This document shows, piece by piece, positions 17,551 through 26,420 of a stretch of 64,000 nt of DNA. Every line of letters begins with the position of its first letter. The first letter of the stretch is position 1. Under the pieces are notes generated by a model. It was not told the origin of the DNA. It did no database searches and worked only from the letters and a program-made list of their open reading frames with translations. Position numbers and translations under genes: made by a program. The stretch is from Flavobacterium marginilacus. GTDB taxonomy: Bacteria; Bacteroidota; Bacteroidia; Flavobacteriales; Flavobacteriaceae. The stretch spans positions 2,356,001-2,420,000 of the forward strand of contig NZ_CP113975.1 of the NCBI RefSeq assembly GCF_026870155.1, in the 5' to 3' direction.

Positions 17551-19899
17551 TTATAAAGCCAATATTTCTGCAATCAATCCATCACTTTGCCTTTCTAAAT
17601 CAATAATATCGTTAGTCACTTCTGCAATGCTGCGCAAAGGTTTGTGTTGGTAGAAATATTTATTAAAGCTTATCTCGCAGCCAATTTTGGTTGCCTCCAG
17701 ATTTATCCAGGCTTCAGAAACGTGTGGTTGTACTTCGCGTAAAAAGTAATCGTAAATCGATTCTTTTAGCGGTACATTTTCGGTGTCACGTAAATCACTT
17801 TCAGTTTCATAGGTCAGGAATTCTCCTTTTTTAGCCGTTGGATAAAAACCATAATTAGGCAGCTCTTTTTCGGTACAGTCTAACTTTTCAAGCAGTTGCT
17901 TTAGTTTGTCTCCTGCTAGTTTTACGATGCTTTTTACAACTTTTTCTGCATTGGCATCGTAGCACGAAATAACATTGTAAACAGCGTTTAGTTCAGAAGC
18001 ACTTACCTTTAATTTATTGATTTTAACTACAGCAGCTACTTTATCTTTGAAGCTGTTAAAGTCATTGTATTCGGCTGTTCCTACTGCATCCATTAGCGTA
18101 GTACCCAAGGTCATTAGATCGAATTGTTTTTTCCAAAGTGCCTCGGTAGTCAACGCTTTCAATTGTTTGGCGTTGAGGTTGAGTTCCTGCTTTTCGCACC
18201 AATCGGTAATAGCTTTTTCGTGTTGTCTGATTTCGGTGTAAATCGCTTCACCATAGGTTTTATACACCCATTGCATCGGTTCACGCAGGCTTTTATCAAA
18301 ACGCAATTCGGCAATGCGCTCTGTTGTGAACTGTGCTTTTAATCGTTTTGGTCTTTCGATAGTTACTTTGTAGTAGCCAAAATCAGAGTTGTCGAAAACT
18401 TTGGAGGCAATACCTTCAGCAGCCTTTCTTTCAATCGCTTGCAAATCGGTATAGGTTTTTACAATTTCAGAAATGTGTTCCGGAGCGAACTCACAGTTTT
18501 TGTTTCCTAAATTCTTGCGCAGTTTTCGGTATAATTGTCCGGCATCAATCAGTTGCACTTTACCTTTACGATTGTCCGTTTTGTTATTGCTTAAAATCCA
18601 AATGTAGGTGGTAATTCCTGTATTGTAAAATAAGTTATTGGGTAATTGCACAATGGCTTCGAGCCAGTCGTTTTCGATAATATAACGGCGGATATTGCTT
18701 TCGCCGCCTCCTGCATCACCTGTAAACAAACTGCTGCCGTTATGAACGGAAGCAATACGTGTTCCTGTTTTGCTATGAGAAAGTGGTTTCATTTTGCTGA
18801 CCATTTCCATTAAAAACAACAGCTGTCCATCCGAAGAACGCGGAATGGCATCGGCATCTTCTTCGATTCCCCAATAATTTTTTAATTTGATTTGAAAACG
18901 AGTATCAATTATATCTTTTCCGTCTTTGATGTATTTTTGCTCACTTGCCCAGGATTTCCCATAAGGCGGATTGGAAAGCATAAAATCGAAAGTAGTTCCT
19001 GCAAATTCATCGGTAGATAGGGTAGAACCGACACGAATGTTTTCGGGATTGTTTCCCTTAATCATCATATCCGATTTACAGATGGCATAGGTTTCGTCAT
19101 TGATTTCCTTTCCGTACAAATACACATCCGAATTGATGGCACGAATTTCGCCTTCTTCATCTTTAATGAAATTTTGAGCTTCGGTCAGCATACCGCCGCT
19201 GCCACATGCCGGGTCGTAAATGGTCATAACAGGCGGTAAATTGTTTTTGATAGGGTCAAAAATAATGTGCGTCATCAGGTCGATTACTTCACGAGGTGTA
19301 AAGTGCTCTCCTGCTTCTTCATTATTTTCTTCGTTAAACTTTCTAATCAGTTCTTCAAAAACATAGCCCATTCCTAAATTAGAAAGTGCCGGAAGTTTTC
19401 TGCCGTTACTGTCTAATTTCTCAAAAGGAGTAAGATTAATATCTGGAGAGGTGAATTTTTCCAATACATCCAGCAGCACATCTTTAGTTGCCATGTGTCG
19501 GATTTGGCTTCGTAATTTGAATTTTTCGATAATTTCTTTTACGTTGCTGCTGAAACCGTTCAAATAATCCTCAAAATTAGCTTGCAGCAGTTGTTGGCTA
19601 TTGGTTGCAGTATTGTGCAAACGCTGTAAAGTCCATTCACTGGTGTTGTAAAATACATAACCTGAAACTCCTCGTAATCCGTTTTCATCCCATTCGGTAA
19701 ATCCAGCTTCATCACGCTGGAAAGCCAGTTCTTCCATCACAGCGTCTTTGGTTGGTTCAAGTAAAGCGTCTAAACGGCGAAGTACGACCATTGGTAAAAT
19801 AACGTCACGGTATTTTCCGCGAACGTAAACATCACGAAGGCAGTCGTCTGCTATTGACCAGATAAAGGAAACTAATTTATTATGTACGGATTGATTCAT
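17551..19899 (-). CDS. hsdM: Type I restriction modification DNA methyltransferase subunit M
   Basis: About 782 aa, an N6-adenine methyltransferase. I use the start MNQSVHNKLVSF (19899), because the 19 upstream in-frame residues are basic and unlike the family. The HsdM N-terminal helical domain (FIWSIADDCLRDVY) is followed by GEHFTPREVIDLM, the SAM-binding motif DPACGSGGMLTEA near 229-241 and the catalytic motif SNPPYGKSW near 309-317. The C-terminal part is longer than in classical HsdM and ends in a coiled-coil-like region. It is the first gene of the operon hsdM, DUF1016, hsdS, DUF6615-like, DUF262, DUF262, hsdR. Methylase and nuclease genes are both intact. Confidence 0.95.
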   Translation of the reverse strand: MNQSVHNKLVSFIWSIADDCLRDVYVRGKYRDVILPMVVLRRLDALLEPTKDAVMEELAFQRDEAGFTEWDENGLRGVSGYVFYNTSEWTLQRLHNTATNSQQLLQANFEDYLNGFSSNVKEIIEKFKLRSQIRHMATKDVLLDVLEKFTSPDINLTPFEKLDSNGRKLPALSNLGMGYVFEELIRKFNEENNEEAGEHFTPREVIDLMTHIIFDPIKNNLPPVMTIYDPACGSGGMLTEAQNFIKDEEGEIRAINSDVYLYGKEINDETYAICKSDMMIKGNNPENIRVGSTLSTDEFAGTTFDFMLSNPPYGKSWASEQKYIKDGKDIIDTRFQIKLKNYWGIEEDADAIPRSSDGQLLFLMEMVSKMKPLSHSKTGTRIASVHNGSSLFTGDAGGGESNIRRYIIENDWLEAIVQLPNNLFYNTGITTYIWILSNNKTDNRKGKVQLIDAGQLYRKLRKNLGNKNCEFAPEHISEIVKTYTDLQAIERKAAEGIASKVFDNSDFGYYKVTIERPKRLKAQFTTERIAELRFDKSLREPMQWVYKTYGEAIYTEIRQHEKAITDWCEKQELNLNAKQLKALTTEALWKKQFDLMTLGTTLMDAVGTAEYNDFNSFKDKVAAVVKINKLKVSASELNAVYNVISCYDANAEKVVKSIVKLAGDKLKQLLEKLDCTEKELPNYGFYPTAKKGEFLTYETESDLRDTENVPLKESIYDYFLREVQPHVSEAWINLEATKIGCEISFNKYFYQHKPLRSIAEVTNDIIDLERQSDGLIAEILAL

Positions 19900-20523
19900 T
19901 GATTTTAATACTGTATTATTTTTTTTACGGCTGCTATATCTGATTTGTTTTCGCAATAAAATGTAGCGAATATAGGATTTGTAAAACTAGCTAAATTCAG
20001 TAAAATAACCTATTAAAAATAAGAACTGCAGCATAAAATGGTACACAAATTGGGACAGCTCTCCAAAGAGGATAGACTATTTTGTCAGTATAAGATTTCG
20101 GCACTTGTGTTACAAAGAAAGGATTCTGGAGCGGGGATCGTATGATGTAGTAGGTTTACCAATCTTCATATATAAATTTAGAAACCTCATTATGCATTGA
20201 ATGCTGTAAAATAGACATGTACTCAATCGTAATTTCCAGCCAAGCAGCTTCAAGTTTTGCTATACAGCTATTATGCTGATTGCGTTTTTCAAATTGTAAG
20301 GCATAAGCTTATAAGTTTGAATCCAATCAAGGTTGTCAATTTCTCTTGACTCGAGGATTTATAACATTGAGATTAATACAGTTTAGAAATGATTACGAAA
20401 GAAAAGGCGGGAGACTTTTAGTTTGTTTTTGATTTTTAAGAACAAAATAAAAAAGCGTGAAGTCATCATAGAATGCGCATCATAGATAGGTTTATAGGAA
20501 CTCTTTGGAGAGCAGCTGGTGTT
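19900..20523. other. Intergenic region with a 456-bp inverted-repeat-bounded segment
   Basis: It should hold the hsdM promoter. GCTCTCCAAAGAG at 20058-20070 is exactly inverted as CTCTTTGGAGAGC at 20501-20513, enclosing non-coding DNA. This could be a decayed insertion. A short stretch near 20402 (GGCGGGAGACTTTTA) resembles part of the direct repeat at 3030. I find no ORF and no clear promoter. Confidence 0.5.
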
Positions 20524-22506
20524 CTATTCTAGAGCCTTTTCAATTATATAGATTAGGCTATCAAAGCCCGCTTCATCATTACCGAATTTATTCTCAATTT
20601 TTTCTAATAAAACCTTATTACTTCTAAATTCTTTTTTCAAAATAGCTTTTAAGGATTTAGCTTTTACATCCTTAGGGGATTCTAAATTAAAATTAGTTAA
20701 TAATGCTAACTCATCTTTTTGAGATAGAAAAGGCTCATATAATTTATGATACGCTTTACCTACTGCACCTGAAAATAAAATCATTAAAGGATCAGTTTTA
20801 GCATTACTTTTCAAAATATGATTTCTTGAAATACCTGGATATGGATCTATGTAATAAATTGTACGTATCCCTAACTGATATGCTTTTTTAGCACATAACT
20901 CACAAGGGCTTGCAGTAGTAAAAAGAAAACCATTTCTTAAGCCTTGTCCACCACTTTTGGAAATTTGCATCATAGCATTTTCCTCAGCATGTAATGACCT
21001 TGTATGTACTTGATTCTTTTCACCTGAAAAAGCATTATATGCTTGCTTGAAGCAATATGGACAATTTCTTCCTCCTAGCATTTCTTCTGGTAAACTTGCT
21101 TCGTTATAATTTGCTTTAATATATTTATTAAATTTTTTAGATTCATTATCTAATAAATTATCTGCTTGTTCGTCATTAATTTGTTCAGTTTCTTTTAATC
21201 CTTCACCTAATTCAAATTTTGTAAATCCAAAACTATCATTTCCTATTTCTTTAATGTTTCTAACCGAACATGGAATGGTACCTTTAGGAACATCATTCCA
21301 ACCGATTGCCTTTGTTGAAAATTCATCATCGGTAACTACAGCACCTACTTGTCTGGATATGCATCCTGAATTTAACTTAGCGGTGTATGCAATTTGCATA
21401 ACTCTTTCTGAGGGATCAGGTGTAATTATTCCAGGTTGTTGGATTAGTGCTTGTAATTTCATTAACTGTTCTTCTACTGAAAAAAAACTGAATTTATTTT
21501 TAATGCTTTCTTCTTTATTATCAATATTAGATTGTGAAATATTGTTATTTACATGATAATCAGATATTTGAATGCAATTCTGTACGTCTGGGGTATAAAA
21601 AATTCCTTTTTGATAATCTGTACATTTATATTCATCTTCATCAATTTCCAAGAGTCTATCCACTATAGTAGAACTGCCATATGAATTAATAAGTTTAGAT
21701 TTTCTTGCATCATTTTTTACTGCAACTAAATAGAAAGCAGAAAAACGTTCTTTAAAAAAATTAATTTCCAATGAGTTTCTAAGAGAATCAATTACGATAT
21801 GACATTGTTCATCAGAAGAACAATGTTTAGTTGCTTTAATAATTCTATTAATTACTTTTGCAATTGTATAGATGTATCTTGGATCTGATTTTTCTTTTTT
21901 GAAAGGTCTACCCAATTTTCTAAAATTATTTGCAGTATGATGTAATAGCATTATACGTTCAATAATTCCTCCTTTTTTTAGAATTTGATTTACTTCATCT
22001 GCTAATTTATTAAATTGCTCACCCCAAAAGATATCATTAAGCTTTATGAGATTACTTGGTTGTTTTAAAGATTGAATAGGACCAATATCAATAATATCTT
22101 TTATAAGATCTTCATTATTTATAATTAATTTCTGAATACTTTCTTTAATATATAAGATTTGTTCTTTAGGGGTCTCATCTTTTAGTTTATATCGAAAAAA
22201 ATCAAAAAGCAAAGTATTTGACGGATTATTATATAGTCTTGGGAGTAAAATAAGTAACAATACTTTCTTGTATTCTATAATTTTATATTGCTTCCAATTC
22301 TCTTTTGTATAATTATAAGTTATTGCAAATTTTCTTTGAAAAATGGAATCTTCAATATCACTTGATTTTCTAATATTAGAAATTTCATCAAATTTACTAG
22401 ATAAAATTTCCGCTAACTCAGAACAACCACTTCCAGTTCTTCCTGTCAATCCGATAATTGTAAAATTCTTTCTTAATGAATATAATTGGTCTAATTTCGT
22501 GCTCAT
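20524..22506 (-). CDS. Anti-phage dCTP deaminase (AvcD type)
   Basis: 660 aa with the two-part plan of the phage-defence deaminases that deplete dCTP during infection. The N-terminal P-loop domain starts IIGLTGRTGSGCSELAEIL. Its Walker A has Cys28 where a Lys is normal, so nucleotide binding may be atypical. The C-terminal cytidine/dCMP-deaminase domain has SLHAEENAM (His506, Glu508) and SPCELCAKKAYQLG (Cys535, Cys538) as the zinc site, with AKLNSGCISRQVGAVV as the family's substrate-side motif. An extra NCPYC pair lies nearby. Known homologues are held inactive by a small RNA encoded next to them; 408 bp of non-coding DNA lies just upstream here. It is a single-gene transcription unit. Confidence 0.88.
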   Translation of the reverse strand: MSTKLDQLYSLRKNFTIIGLTGRTGSGCSELAEILSSKFDEISNIRKSSDIEDSIFQRKFAITYNYTKENWKQYKIIEYKKVLLLILLPRLYNNPSNTLLFDFFRYKLKDETPKEQILYIKESIQKLIINNEDLIKDIIDIGPIQSLKQPSNLIKLNDIFWGEQFNKLADEVNQILKKGGIIERIMLLHHTANNFRKLGRPFKKEKSDPRYIYTIAKVINRIIKATKHCSSDEQCHIVIDSLRNSLEINFFKERFSAFYLVAVKNDARKSKLINSYGSSTIVDRLLEIDEDEYKCTDYQKGIFYTPDVQNCIQISDYHVNNNISQSNIDNKEESIKNKFSFFSVEEQLMKLQALIQQPGIITPDPSERVMQIAYTAKLNSGCISRQVGAVVTDDEFSTKAIGWNDVPKGTIPCSVRNIKEIGNDSFGFTKFELGEGLKETEQINDEQADNLLDNESKKFNKYIKANYNEASLPEEMLGGRNCPYCFKQAYNAFSGEKNQVHTRSLHAEENAMMQISKSGGQGLRNGFLFTTASPCELCAKKAYQLGIRTIYYIDPYPGISRNHILKSNAKTDPLMILFSGAVGKAYHKLYEPFLSQKDELALLTNFNLESPKDVKAKSLKAILKKEFRSNKVLLEKIENKFGNDEAGFDSLIYIIEKALE

Positions 22507-22914
22507 TTTTTTTTTAATTTTTTTATATTAATTTCTGTCTTCTCGAATTCTATCTTAAAAATTTTTGAAGCTAGATTTTGTCAGGTAATCTGCTATAGGC
22601 ATTCTATACTTGAAAAATAACCAATATATATCCCTCTCAAAAGCTTTGAATAACTTTACGATGCATTACATAAGATGACGGCTGTTAGTTGTCGTTTTTA
22701 TATAATCTCGAGTGAATTTTCAACTGGATTATCAATATTAATATATCTAAAGTCATTAGGCATAAAACAAATTGCTGCTTAAAAAACAGCTTGTTTTAAA
22801 AGGGGTGTGTTGCGGTTTGAGGACAGGTTTTTTGCCTTGCAACTATGGAAAAAAGAGATTTTTTCACAGCCTGACGTTCCGCTACTACAGCAGGGTACAT
22901 TTCCATCACTGATT
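22507..22914. other. 408-bp intergenic region upstream of the deaminase gene
   Basis: No ORF. It has a T-run before the deaminase start, an AT hairpin (GAAAAAAGAGATTTTTTC near 22849), and a GC-richer stretch near 22800-22900. In Vibrio AvcID systems the inhibitory RNA AvcI lies in this position, so an equivalent RNA is possible. I cannot recognise one by sequence. Confidence 0.35.
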
Positions 22915-23655
22915 TTAATATCCTGCATCCGCTAATACACCGTCAAAATCAGGCATATCATCATAAGTTTTACCATTAATTTCTCTTCCAGTTTTTTTCT
23001 TATTAGTGCCACCCCATTGTTTGAAGAAAAAACGAACGTCTGCTTTTTCACATTGCTCCATGATATCGATAGCCCAATCAGCTTCCATAATTCTAGATTT
23101 TGGACCGCTTTCACCTCCTACAATAACCCAATCAATTTTTTTAAGGTTCATTTTTGATAAAGGTCCAATAAGTGGTTCACATGACAAAAATTTCACTCTA
23201 GCCTTTGTTTTTCTTAAATAATCTATGCGGTCTATCACGCGCATATCTTCAACGGAAACTCCCATCCAAACATTATGAGGCCATTTTCCTTTTAAAACTC
23301 TTTTATCAAAATCTAACAAACGCTCGGCGCGTTTTGTCAATATTTGGTAGATATGCTCTGTATCCTTCATTACATCAAAGACTTTCAAAATAAACTCATC
23401 TGAAATGGATTCATGAAATAAATCACTCATTGAGTTTACAAAAACAACTCGTCTTTTTTTCCATTTATAAGGCTCTTTTAACGAATCAGGATGTTCTGTG
23501 ATTTTAAAAACATTTTCATATTTTTCAACTCCCATAGCATGTAAACGTTTAGCCATTCGTTCTGCATAACAATTTTTACACCCTTGAGATATTTTATCAC
23601 AACCAGTGGTTGGATTCCAAGTTAGTTCTGTCCATTCTATACTTGATTCTGCCAT
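22915..23655 (-). CDS. DUF5131 (phage Gp37/Gp68) family protein, three-Cys motif
   Basis: 246 aa. The N-terminus has the family hallmark TWNPTTGCDKISQGCKNCYA, a C-x6-C-x2-C cluster that probably binds an iron-sulfur centre as in radical-SAM-like enzymes. It continues with a barrel-like sequence: VFVNSMSDLFHE, YQILTKRAERL, NVWMGVSVED, KFLSCEPLIGPL, DWVIVGGESGPKSR and FFFKQWGG, all conserved positions of PF07505. The start follows the TcmP stop by one base, so the two are co-translated. The family is common on phages and integrative elements. Its reaction is not known; modification of nucleic acid or protein has been suggested only by its fold. Confidence 0.9.
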   Translation of the reverse strand: MAESSIEWTELTWNPTTGCDKISQGCKNCYAERMAKRLHAMGVEKYENVFKITEHPDSLKEPYKWKKRRVVFVNSMSDLFHESISDEFILKVFDVMKDTEHIYQILTKRAERLLDFDKRVLKGKWPHNVWMGVSVEDMRVIDRIDYLRKTKARVKFLSCEPLIGPLSKMNLKKIDWVIVGGESGPKSRIMEADWAIDIMEQCEKADVRFFFKQWGGTNKKKTGREINGKTYDDMPDFDGVLADAGY

Positions 23656-23656
23656 A

Positions 23657-24793
23657 TTACTGTTCTTTTATACAAAATTCGTAAATATCAATGTCTTTTA
23701 ATCTATGTATACTACTTATCTTTTTATTTATTTTGCCCTTTGTTATTTTGATTTTATCCTTTGCTAAAAAATCAAGAATTATTTCCAAATAAATCCTAGT
23801 TTGAATTCCATATTTTAATGCAAATTTTAAACCTTGAATATTTGTTGTTATTTCTTTATTTGCGATTTTACTATAAAGTTCTTCTTTATATTTTTCAATT
23901 TTATTACTGAATTGCTCATCATAAAAAAGAGTCCCTTGTTTAAAATCATCATTGATATCGAAGTTAGCTTCTCCAGCCATTTTATCTTGATCCCAACATA
24001 CTTTTAAGAACTTCTCCATGCCAAGTGAGTGACTTGTCCCAAAAATTAAACCATAATAATTAGTTCCTTTTTTTATTGAAAATTGATGTAAATAATATTC
24101 TTTATTTTTAGGTATTGTGTTTTTAAAATATTGCGAAATTAATTTATGACAGTGTTTAGGTTCGGATTTCTTAAATTCTATTTTTTCTGTTTCGATATAT
24201 TTTTTAATTGAAGCTTCATTCTGGAATCTATTTATAAATGACGAAGAAATGAAAAATATAAAATCTGTTTTTGGAAAATTAATTAATTGATTGAAAACAT
24301 CATTATTAACTTCTTTGAAACCATATTGATCTAGTAAAACAAACTTGCCATATTTTTTATTATTCATTATTTCAAGTACATTCTGTCTCTTGAATGCCTC
24401 TTTGAAATCAAAATTCCCAAAATGATGTTCATATACACATTTTTCTCTATTACAATTTTGAAGGCAATTATTAACAAATTGGTTGACGTTTTTTTCTAAT
24501 TCTTTACTTTTCTTTTTTATTTTTTCATTAAAAGCAAAAACTATTTTTTTTCCATCAGATTTACTACAATACATTAAATCTTGACCTTTCGCTTCATCTA
24601 AAAGAATAAGTGGACTTCCATAATTCAAATCTGCGTCCATTCCACTACCAGCAAAAAAATCATAAATAAATCTTTTTTCCACATAAGGATTATGGATAAA
24701 GACAGGTAACCATTCCTTGAATGATTCTCTAAAAATATCCAATTTTATCTTAGTTGCGTGGTCAAAACTAGCTTTATTAATATCTTTAGCCAT
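23657..24793 (-). CDS. tcmP: Three-Cys-motif partner protein TcmP
   Basis: 378 aa. TcmP proteins are defined by being next to DUF5131 three-Cys proteins, as here. The N-terminal part matches: HATKIKLDIFRESFKEWLPVF, then RFIYDFFAGSGMDADLNYGSP, a methyltransferase-like glycine loop (DFFAGSG), and later YGKFVLLDQYGFKEV and TDFIFFISSSFINRF. The C-terminal region (KGTNYYGLIFGTSHSLGMEKFLKVCWD) is also typical. It may be a methyltransferase-fold partner of the downstream protein. Two Cys pairs (NCLQNCNREKC near 110) are seen. The pair belongs to the defence island, but a defence role is inferred from context only. Confidence 0.88.
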   Translation of the reverse strand: MAKDINKASFDHATKIKLDIFRESFKEWLPVFIHNPYVEKRFIYDFFAGSGMDADLNYGSPLILLDEAKGQDLMYCSKSDGKKIVFAFNEKIKKKSKELEKNVNQFVNNCLQNCNREKCVYEHHFGNFDFKEAFKRQNVLEIMNNKKYGKFVLLDQYGFKEVNNDVFNQLINFPKTDFIFFISSSFINRFQNEASIKKYIETEKIEFKKSEPKHCHKLISQYFKNTIPKNKEYYLHQFSIKKGTNYYGLIFGTSHSLGMEKFLKVCWDQDKMAGEANFDINDDFKQGTLFYDEQFSNKIEKYKEELYSKIANKEITTNIQGLKFALKYGIQTRIYLEIILDFLAKDKIKITKGKINKKISSIHRLKDIDIYEFCIKEQ

Positions 24794-25110
24794 TTAATTA
24801 TCTTTTAGATTTTAAAACTTTGCTTAATTCATTAAAAAAAACATAGGGAATATTCTTTCGACAATTTCCTTGTTTTAAAAATAACATCTTCAATTGATAA
24901 AATTAAGTCAAAATGTACTTCTGAAAAGGCAAAATTATTGATTACATTGCTTTTGCTATAAACAAATTGTTGACTGGCTATTCCTAATCACTATTTATAT
25001 TCAATTAGCAATGTTAAACTAAAAGCAATTAATTATAATTTAATATGTCTTTTGTTTTTTAGGTTTATCATTTTTGATTTCGCAACCTCTACAATTTTTT
25101 TGTATTGTAT
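24794..25110. other. Intergenic, with an inverted repeat
   Basis: No gene. ATTGCTTTT near 24949 is inverted as AAAAGCAAT near 25021, which could form a long-looped stem between the membrane-protein gene and tcmP. It must contain the tcmP promoter, but I see no clear consensus. Confidence 0.35.
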
Positions 25111-26397
25111 TTATTCATTTTTCAATTCTAGTTTATTTAAAAAACGAACATATATTAGACAAAATAAAAACGCAACAATTAAAAATGGGAGTATTAAATT
25201 GTTAATTGTTATCGAGAGCATTTTTAAACTATAAATAACAAGACAAATCGAACTAATCCACATAATAAAAGTAAATATATTTAATCCTATTTTAAGCGAT
25301 TTTAATCTATCGAATATATTATCTTTTATTTCATTAAAGTATGTTAATTCATCTGTATTTTCTATAAAAAAAGGATGATTTTTTAAAATTTTATAATCCT
25401 TTTGAGCCATTATATTGAGAGTCAAAATATCACCAAAATAAATACTTACAATAAATGTTACGTATATTATATAACTAATCAGACCAAATATCACTATCAA
25501 TGTTGGAAATATATCGCCTTTTAAATTATATAAAGAAAATGCTGATGCTGCGATAGATATGGGTAGGGCAATGACTTGTGTTGTTATTTTAGAAAGAATA
25601 TCATTTTGACTAGCAAAGTATTTCTGTTTATATTCTTTGTAATCTGATTTTATTTTATCTAAGGATAAATCATGCAGATATATTTGATAATTTTTATCAG
25701 CTAAGTTTAATATCTCTTTTAATTTTTCAAATAAAGTGACAAAACCATTAGTATCATTTTTATCATCAAAATATTTAAATATTTCATTTTTTATAAATAA
25801 TGGTAGATATTTATTTATTGGTTCAAAAGAGTTTTTTAAATTATCTAAAACAATAAAATAATCAATATTATCATCAAAATTTGGTAACTCTGAAGGATAA
25901 CTTAATACTAATTTACCAGGCTCTTTAGAAGACGTAAAAAAAAGCTTCCTCGAGTTTGTGTCAAAATTATCTACAAATTGAAATTTATTATTTTCTTCGT
26001 TACTTTTTAATATAAAGAAATTTATAAAATCATTATATGTGATTGCATTTTTAAAATAAAAACTATTTTTTTTGATAAAATTTTCATAAAATATATTATC
26101 TGTTTTTTGATAAAATTTTGATTTTGATCTGAGATTTAAAATAGCAACATCTTTATTCGAATTAATCCATTTTTTCCATTTAATACAAAAATCACTTTCA
26201 TCAAAAAAAAACAAATAATCAAAATTATTAATGCTAAATTCAACGCCTTCATTAATTTTAGTGGCAGATGTGATAAAATTTTCTATTTTAGATATATCAT
26301 TTGTTTTTATAGAAATAATTTCTGTATCAGAATTATAATTTAATTCATGATCTTTTATTACCTCAAATAAATTTTGAAAATGATTAAAATTATTCAT
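25111..26397 (-). CDS. Unrecognised membrane protein, four C-terminal helices
   Basis: 428 aa, no family recognised. Residues 1-270 are soluble, very rich in Lys, Asn, Phe and Asp, and end in a helical segment (DKIKSDYKEYKQKYFASQND). The last 160 residues hold four likely transmembrane helices at about 272-290, 294-320, 367-391 and 396-418, with a charged loop between the second and third. There is no signal peptide. It lies 23 bp after an NdpA-like gene and is surely co-transcribed with it. The composition is more AT-rich than the core genes, which suggests transfer. A soluble sensor plus membrane effector arrangement would fit an abortive-infection role, but this is inference. Confidence 0.7.
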   Translation of the reverse strand: MNNFNHFQNLFEVIKDHELNYNSDTEIISIKTNDISKIENFITSATKINEGVEFSINNFDYLFFFDESDFCIKWKKWINSNKDVAILNLRSKSKFYQKTDNIFYENFIKKNSFYFKNAITYNDFINFFILKSNEENNKFQFVDNFDTNSRKLFFTSSKEPGKLVLSYPSELPNFDDNIDYFIVLDNLKNSFEPINKYLPLFIKNEIFKYFDDKNDTNGFVTLFEKLKEILNLADKNYQIYLHDLSLDKIKSDYKEYKQKYFASQNDILSKITTQVIALPISIAASAFSLYNLKGDIFPTLIVIFGLISYIIYVTFIVSIYFGDILTLNIMAQKDYKILKNHPFFIENTDELTYFNEIKDNIFDRLKSLKIGLNIFTFIMWISSICLVIYSLKMLSITINNLILPFLIVAFLFCLIYVRFLNKLELKNE

Positions 26398-26420
26398 TTT
26401 TTCTATTAATTTTGTATTTA

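Noticed and set aside
20524..22506. Housekeeping dCMP deaminase or kinase
   Set aside because: The fused P-loop plus deaminase plan, 660-aa length and island context fit the anti-phage deaminases instead.
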